The notes under the pieces were generated by a model. That model did not search any database and was not told the DNA's origin. It saw only the letters and a list, made by a program, of their open reading frames with translations. A stretch of DNA of 56,649 nt from Bacillota bacterium (GTDB lineage Bacteria > Bacillota > Clostridia > Oscillospirales > Oscillospiraceae), in the NCBI GenBank assembly GCA_023459875.1, contig JAEWRY010000048.1, positions 1-56,649 of the forward strand, written 5' to 3'. Below, piece after piece: positions 52,757-56,649 of the stretch. The first letter of the stretch is position 1. Each line of letters opens with the position of its first letter. The translations under genes and the position numbers were made by a program.

Positions 52757-53021
52757 TGTATCTTAATGTAATTTGCTAAATTTGTTTGAGATATATTTCA
52801 GGGATTGGATTGGAAATTAAACATTGAATTCTAAAAACTTATTTTTTTACCAAATCGGGTTGCCTCCTTCATAGGGGCTTCAAGAGCGGACGGAATGAAC
52901 CTGAGCTTTATAGCCCGGAAGAAAACCGCCTGAGATTATATTCGTTCATCGCCCGCTGCACCGGAAAAAGGGCAGGCCGAGTTCCGCGTTGTTTTGCCGG
53001 GCAAAAAACGTGTCCTGGCGG
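52757..53021. other. AT-rich intergenic stretch
   Basis: No gene, repeat or clear site was seen between the SLH promoter and the tRNA promoter, apart from low-complexity AT sequence to about 52860. Confidence 0.5.
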
Positions 53022-53050
53022 TTGACAAGCGGGTTTTAATATGGTATTCT
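53022..53050 (+). promoter_or_regulatory. promoter of the tRNA-Ser pair
   Basis: TTGACA (53022-53027), 17 bases, TATTCT (53045-53050), 34 bases before the first tRNA. Confidence 0.75.
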
Positions 53051-53084
53051 AACTTTTGCATCTGGATGGCTGCGCCGGAGATAT

Positions 53085-53171
53085 GGAGAGATGTCCGAGC
53101 GGTTTAAGGAGCCGGTCTTGAAAACCGGTGACTCGAAAGAGCCGTGGGTTCGAATCCCACTCTCTCCGCCA
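53085..53171 (+). tRNA. tRNA-Ser (TGA)
   Basis: A class II tRNA of 87 bases with encoded CCA. The acceptor arms GGAGAGA/TCTCTCC pair, the anticodon loop CTTGAAA gives anticodon TGA (reads UCA and related Ser codons), and a long variable arm and GGTTCGAATCC T-loop are present. Confidence 0.97.
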
Positions 53172-53242
53172 AAGTTTGCTTAGCCGCCGGCGGCTTTCTC
53201 GGAAACGCGGCAATCATGGTTCTCTTGACAGGAATTCGGCTT

Positions 53243-53334
53243 GGAGAAGTACCCAAGTGGCCGAAGGGGCTCCCCTGCTAAGGGAGTAGTGCGTGATGAG
53301 CGCAGCGAGGGTTCAAATCCCTCCTTCTCCGCCA
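53243..53334 (+). tRNA. tRNA-Ser (GCT)
   Basis: 92 bases including encoded CCA. Acceptor arms GGAGAAG/CTTCTCC, anticodon loop CTGCTAA giving GCT (AGC/AGU codons), long variable arm and GGTTCAAATCC T-loop. It is 71 bases after tRNA-Ser(TGA), probably in one transcript. Confidence 0.97.
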
Positions 53335-53378
53335 AAAAAGACATAGCTTCCCTACAAAGGAAGGCTATGTCTTTTTTT
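53335..53378 (+). terminator. terminator of the tRNA transcript
   Basis: AGACATAGC plus TTCC pair with GGAAGGCTATGTCT across a CTACAAA loop, followed by seven T. Confidence 0.92.
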
Positions 53379-53494
53379 GCCTGTACTTATAAAAGTGTGG
53401 TATGATAATTCAAGATTTATCATATTACACAGACAAACAGGAATTTGCCGAGTGGTTTCAAACTGCGGATCATTTATATTCTTGGAGGATAACT

Positions 53495-54016
53495 ATGATA
53501 TATCTCGTTCGTCATGGACAGACCGATTGGAACTTATTCAAAAGGTGTAATGGTTGTACAGACACCTATTTGAATAAAACAGGAATAGAACAGGCAAAAC
53601 TGCAAGCCGACAATTTAAGAAATGTCAGTTTTGATGCGTGCTTTTGCAGCCCTCAAACACGAGCGCGTCAATTCTGCGAAACAATCTATAAAGGCCCGAC
53701 TGTGTTTGACGACAGGCTCGCTGAAATAGATTGCGGCGATTTTGAGGGTAAAAAGGAAACCGCAGTAATGATGATATTGTTTTGGCGGGCAATCAAAACC
53801 GGTGCTAAAGGCACAGAACGCCACGACGCATTTATGAAACGGAATTGTGATCTCTGTGATACGATTATGAAAGATTATAAGGGAAAAAACGTACTAATCG
53901 TTACTCACGCTGGGAATGTACGGGCAATAAACTATTATTTTACCGGCAAGCCTGAGGGCTATCATTTTGTTAAAAAGGTTATCGATAAGGGCGAGCTGGT
54001 CACATACGAGAATTGA
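53495..54016 (+). CDS. histidine phosphatase (phosphoglycerate-mutase-like) family protein
   Basis: 173 aa. The catalytic motif LVRHGQTDWN is at residue 4, with the later Glu in RLAEIDCGDFEG and the second His in VTHAGNVRAI. Such proteins dephosphorylate sugar phosphates, nucleotides or cobalamin precursors; the substrate is unknown. The ATG at 53495 follows GGAGG by six bases, so the extension to 53402 is rejected. Codon use is more AT-rich than neighbours, a hint of recent transfer. Confidence 0.85.
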   Translation: MIYLVRHGQTDWNLFKRCNGCTDTYLNKTGIEQAKLQADNLRNVSFDACFCSPQTRARQFCETIYKGPTVFDDRLAEIDCGDFEGKKETAVMMILFWRAIKTGAKGTERHDAFMKRNCDLCDTIMKDYKGKNVLIVTHAGNVRAINYYFTGKPEGYHFVKKVIDKGELVTYEN

Positions 54017-54285
54017 AATTCAGCTTTCAAGTTTTTCGAGCAGTATTTTTCCAATAATGGCTCTGGTCTTGATACGGTAAGTGTCAGGATTAGAGTCATT
54101 ATTGAATGCATTAGAATAGCTTAAGCAAGTTGCTTGTTGGATTACCCTGTTGCTACATTTCTATCTTGGCATATAGTCGCATAGGAGAGAATGTCTTGCC
54201 ATGCTCCCATAATTTAATTGTTGTGCCGGTTTCGGGGTCATGGTATACTGACTGCACTATTCAGCTTACTCTGAAAGGAGAAAGT

Positions 54286-55401
54286 ATGGAGCCGCTGTTT
54301 ACCAACAAATGCGCATACACAAAGCAAAATCTCATTGAGGTTGGCAGGACTACTTCCTCACGCAAATTGCCGGCAATCATTTGTATTTGTATTGGGCTCC
54401 TGTTTTTCCTTTATGGACTGCTGACCGTGAATCCTATCTATTGTCTGCTCGGCTGTCTGTTTTGTATGATTTACCCGCTGCTTATATTTTGGGCGGTGCG
54501 GTATTCGGCTGCAAACAGATATCAGCAGCTGCGGCAGCTTTACCACGGCGAGGCTCAATCGGTTACCAGCTTTTATGAGGACCGTCTCGTTGTTCGCTAT
54601 ATGCAAGGCGGCTCCGATGTCACGGTCGCTTATCCGCAGATTGCCAAGGTATTTGAAACAAAGAATATTTTCTTTCTGATGCTGTCCACACGGATTGGTT
54701 TCTTGCTGGAAAAACAGGGCTTTGAGGGAACGACAGCGGATGAATTCGGCCAGTTCATCCGGGTGCGCGCAGTCGGCGAGGGGCAGATAGACCTGAAAAA
54801 GAGGAAACGGAAGACAGCGCTTATCACGTCTGCCGTATTTTTGGCCTTATTTGCAGTCGGCCTCGCGATCGGCTTTTTTGGGCAGACGATTAAAAACATA
54901 GTTCCGAGAACTTTTATATACGGAAATTATTCCATAAAGCTTACAAGTGCATTTGACGAATACGACGGCGAATGGGAAACCTCTGATGTGACCGTTTATT
55001 GCTTCCGTGAAACAGCCGGGGACCTCATAAGCTCCGGTCTGGCCTACGATACAGCCGCGGCTTATTTGCAGGGTACAAACGAATCCTACGGAATCAGCAG
55101 CGTCGTGACAGCCGTCTCCGACACTTGTGCATGGACAGAATATACGAACACATACGACGGAAACGAGTATTACAATTATGACTACGTAGTTGAGTCGGAC
55201 GGAGAGTTCTGGTATACCGAATTCTACTGTCTAGCAAAAGACGCCGACAAGTATGCGCCTCTTTTTGAGAAGTGGGCGCAGACAATAAAAATAGATAACG
55301 GAATTGCCGCCTCCTCCGCAGGTCCAAATCCAGCCCCCGCAACCGGGTTAACCACCGCAGATAACCTTTTAACGATACATCTACGGTACGATGCTTTTTA
55401 A
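54286..55401 (+). CDS. membrane protein with YcxB-like domain
   Basis: 371 aa. Two helices near residues 28-68 form a pair, followed by a YcxB-like beta domain (about 85-165: SFYEDRLVVRYMQGGSDVTVAYPQIAKVFETKN and LLSTRIGFLLEKQGF). A further helix at about 185-207 leads to an outer domain of about 150 residues rich in Tyr, Ser and Asp. Function unknown; such proteins are common in Clostridia as accessory genes. The ATG at 54286 follows AAAGGAG, whereas the earlier frame from 54130 has no site. Confidence 0.65.
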   Translation: MEPLFTNKCAYTKQNLIEVGRTTSSRKLPAIICICIGLLFFLYGLLTVNPIYCLLGCLFCMIYPLLIFWAVRYSAANRYQQLRQLYHGEAQSVTSFYEDRLVVRYMQGGSDVTVAYPQIAKVFETKNIFFLMLSTRIGFLLEKQGFEGTTADEFGQFIRVRAVGEGQIDLKKRKRKTALITSAVFLALFAVGLAIGFFGQTIKNIVPRTFIYGNYSIKLTSAFDEYDGEWETSDVTVYCFRETAGDLISSGLAYDTAAAYLQGTNESYGISSVVTAVSDTCAWTEYTNTYDGNEYYNYDYVVESDGEFWYTEFYCLAKDADKYAPLFEKWAQTIKIDNGIAASSAGPNPAPATGLTTADNLLTIHLRYDAF

Positions 55402-55453
55402 TAAAACCTCTGAAAAATGAAGATGCTCAGGCATAGTATCAGATAGGTTGTTG

Positions 55454-55503
55454 CCATGAAGAAAAACCTTGTATCTCAATGGATACAAGGTTTTTCTTCA
55501 TGG
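55454..55503. terminator. bidirectional terminator, 22-base perfect stem
   Basis: CCATGAAGAAAAACCTTGTATC and its complement flank a six-base loop between the convergent YcxB-like and tocopherol-cyclase-like genes. T- and A-rich parts of the arms serve both strands. Confidence 0.8.
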
Positions 55504-55535
55504 GGATTTTCTGATTTTGCGGATAAGAGGGATTA

Positions 55536-56402
55536 TTACCTCTCGTACTCATATTCAAAGGAGGCCCGGTCGGTTTGAAATTCGAAGAGTTTTTTCCCCG
55601 CTTCTTCAAATGAGTAATAGACGGTACACGACAGGCTCTCGCGGATGAACCGTTCCATTCCTCCGCGAACGGGGGCGTAAAGGGGTTTGTTCCGGTTTTG
55701 TATCAGCTTCGCGGTAAAAGAAAATCTGCCCTGCCTGATCAGCAGTTCTCCGCTACCGATGCGCACTGCCTTTGCGCCAAGATAAGTAGCCAACCGATAC
55801 TCTTTGCCGCGCCATAATACTACGCCGATAATACCCGTGAAATGAATGGCGGAGAGAGGTATATCAGCGACTGAAACCATGATGCACCCCGGGGTTCCGT
55901 CAACAAAATTATACTGAGTCCAGGCATAGGCTTTCGGAAATGACCGGCCCCTGTCTCCCTCGATGTATCCGATCCCGTCATAGAAGCGATATTCCTCGCC
56001 GTTCACGGCAAGGCGGCCGTTCACCGTATGCGCCATGCTGAACACGCTGTGACGGCACTCCATGAACGGAACGTACCGGAACGGCCCCATAATATCGTAA
56101 CGCACCGGTTTGAGCGGTCCGAATTCCAGATGGCCGGATGCCGTGACGGATTCCGTTTTAATGTTCAGTTCCAGACCGCTTTCAAGAAATAGGTTCCCGC
56201 CGATTTTAATCTTCAGATGGTTCCCATTACATGAAAACTGTTCTTGCTGGAACCACGCGCACCACGAGCCCAGATCAGAAATGATCTGGATGGAAGCTGA
56301 CTTTTCAGAGTTTCCGCTGATGTGCATCGCCGGGATGAGGGCAACGGTCTGGGCGTTGTTCTGGGCTTTGAAATACCACCCCTTAAAATATTTGGTTAAC
56401 AC
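55536..56402 (-). CDS. tocopherol-cyclase-like protein
   Basis: 288 aa. The start KYFKGWYFKAQN and the mid-protein GYIEGDRGRSFPKAYAWTQYN match the bacterial members of the tocopherol cyclase fold (PF14249), a lipocalin-like barrel. Anaerobic Firmicutes do not make tocopherol, so the true substrate is unknown; a lipid-related role is inference. The GTG at 56402 follows AAAGGAG by seven bases; an ATG 21 bases earlier lacks a site. Confidence 0.8.
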   Translation of the reverse strand: MLTKYFKGWYFKAQNNAQTVALIPAMHISGNSEKSASIQIISDLGSWCAWFQQEQFSCNGNHLKIKIGGNLFLESGLELNIKTESVTASGHLEFGPLKPVRYDIMGPFRYVPFMECRHSVFSMAHTVNGRLAVNGEEYRFYDGIGYIEGDRGRSFPKAYAWTQYNFVDGTPGCIMVSVADIPLSAIHFTGIIGVVLWRGKEYRLATYLGAKAVRIGSGELLIRQGRFSFTAKLIQNRNKPLYAPVRGGMERFIRESLSCTVYYSFEEAGKKLFEFQTDRASFEYEYER

Positions 56403-56590
56403 CGGGCTTCTCCTTTCACCCATATTTATAAACGGCTCTTGTTATACACTGCTGGTTAGTCTTTCCACTTTACATATAACCTATAAACAATTTCTGCTGC
56501 TTTCTCTCTTCGGCTGCTTATTTAATGTCCGCTGAATAAAGCAAAAATATAGTCATATCAATGCTTCTAAGCTGTTTTTGCTTTATTCAG

Positions 56591-56634
56591 GTGCAAGGTT
56601 TTTGACCAATTATGGTCAAAAACCTTGCACTTTT
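56591..56634 (+). terminator. hairpin at the window end
   Basis: GTGCAAGGTTTTTGACC, AATTAT loop and the exact complement to 56630, then TTTT. It would end a plus-strand transcript or act on a gene beyond the window. Confidence 0.65.
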
Positions 56635-56649
56635 GATTTGCGGCGTGTG

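Overview
The window looks like the chromosome of an endospore-forming, fairly GC-rich anaerobic Firmicute (class Clostridia, Oscillospiraceae/Eubacteriales-like). The basis is a complete gerK-type germinant-receptor operon, AGGAGG-type ribosome sites before ATG, GTG and TTG starts, an S-layer-homology surface protein, split coaB/coaC with coaX, and fermentation-type genes (4-hydroxybutyrate-dehydrogenase family, beta-keto acid cleavage enzyme, CoA transferase). The genus is an inference from gene content; no rRNA gene is present.

Layout. 1-3.9 kb: three unknown membrane genes and an AcoR-type sigma-54 activator, all on the minus strand. 4-7.2 kb: a consensus -24/-12 promoter, an NCS2-like permease and a 4-hydroxybutyrate-dehydrogenase-like enzyme. 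7.3-9 kb: a ketopantoate-reductase-family enzyme and a LysE exporter. 9.1-13.4 kb: an XRE-cupin regulator and an SDR / BKACE / CoA-transferase A+B cassette whose two promoters are near copies and carry the same AGTTAAGTATA motif. 13.6-23.9 kb: stress membrane protein, MFS pump, PH-domain protein, M20 amidohydrolase, two CorA-type transporters, a small Cys-rich protein, a BlaI/M56 repressor-protease pair with an atypical sensor domain, and a lipoprotein.

24.4-31.1 kb: panG-panB-panC-panD-coaB-coaC-coaX, a compact set for pantothenate synthesis and the first CoA steps, followed by asnS on its own promoter. 31.3-37 kb: a two-component system, a divergent family 2 glycosyltransferase, and a beta-lactamase-fold hydrolase overlapping an NlpC/P60 peptidase, neither with a signal peptide. 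37-41.4 kb: gerKA-gerKC-small D-type subunit-gerKB with a sigma-G-like promoter. 41.7-52.6 kb: one giant secreted protein (about 3630 aa) with FG-GAP-like motifs, a possible beta-pore-forming-like region, about 18 degenerate beta-repeats and three SLH domains. 53-56.6 kb: tRNA-Ser(TGA), tRNA-Ser(GCT), a histidine phosphatase, a YcxB-like membrane protein and a tocopherol-cyclase-like protein.

The most unusual signals are: the SDR-BKACE-CoA transferase cassette with its duplicated operator-promoters; two dispersed structured repeat families (5879-6056 with 18348-18537, and 36954-37054 with 41526-41626) whose copies keep hairpins through compensatory base changes; the leaderless beta-lactamase/NlpC pair; the giant SLH protein; and a short Asp/Pro-containing leader ORF before a CorA gene.
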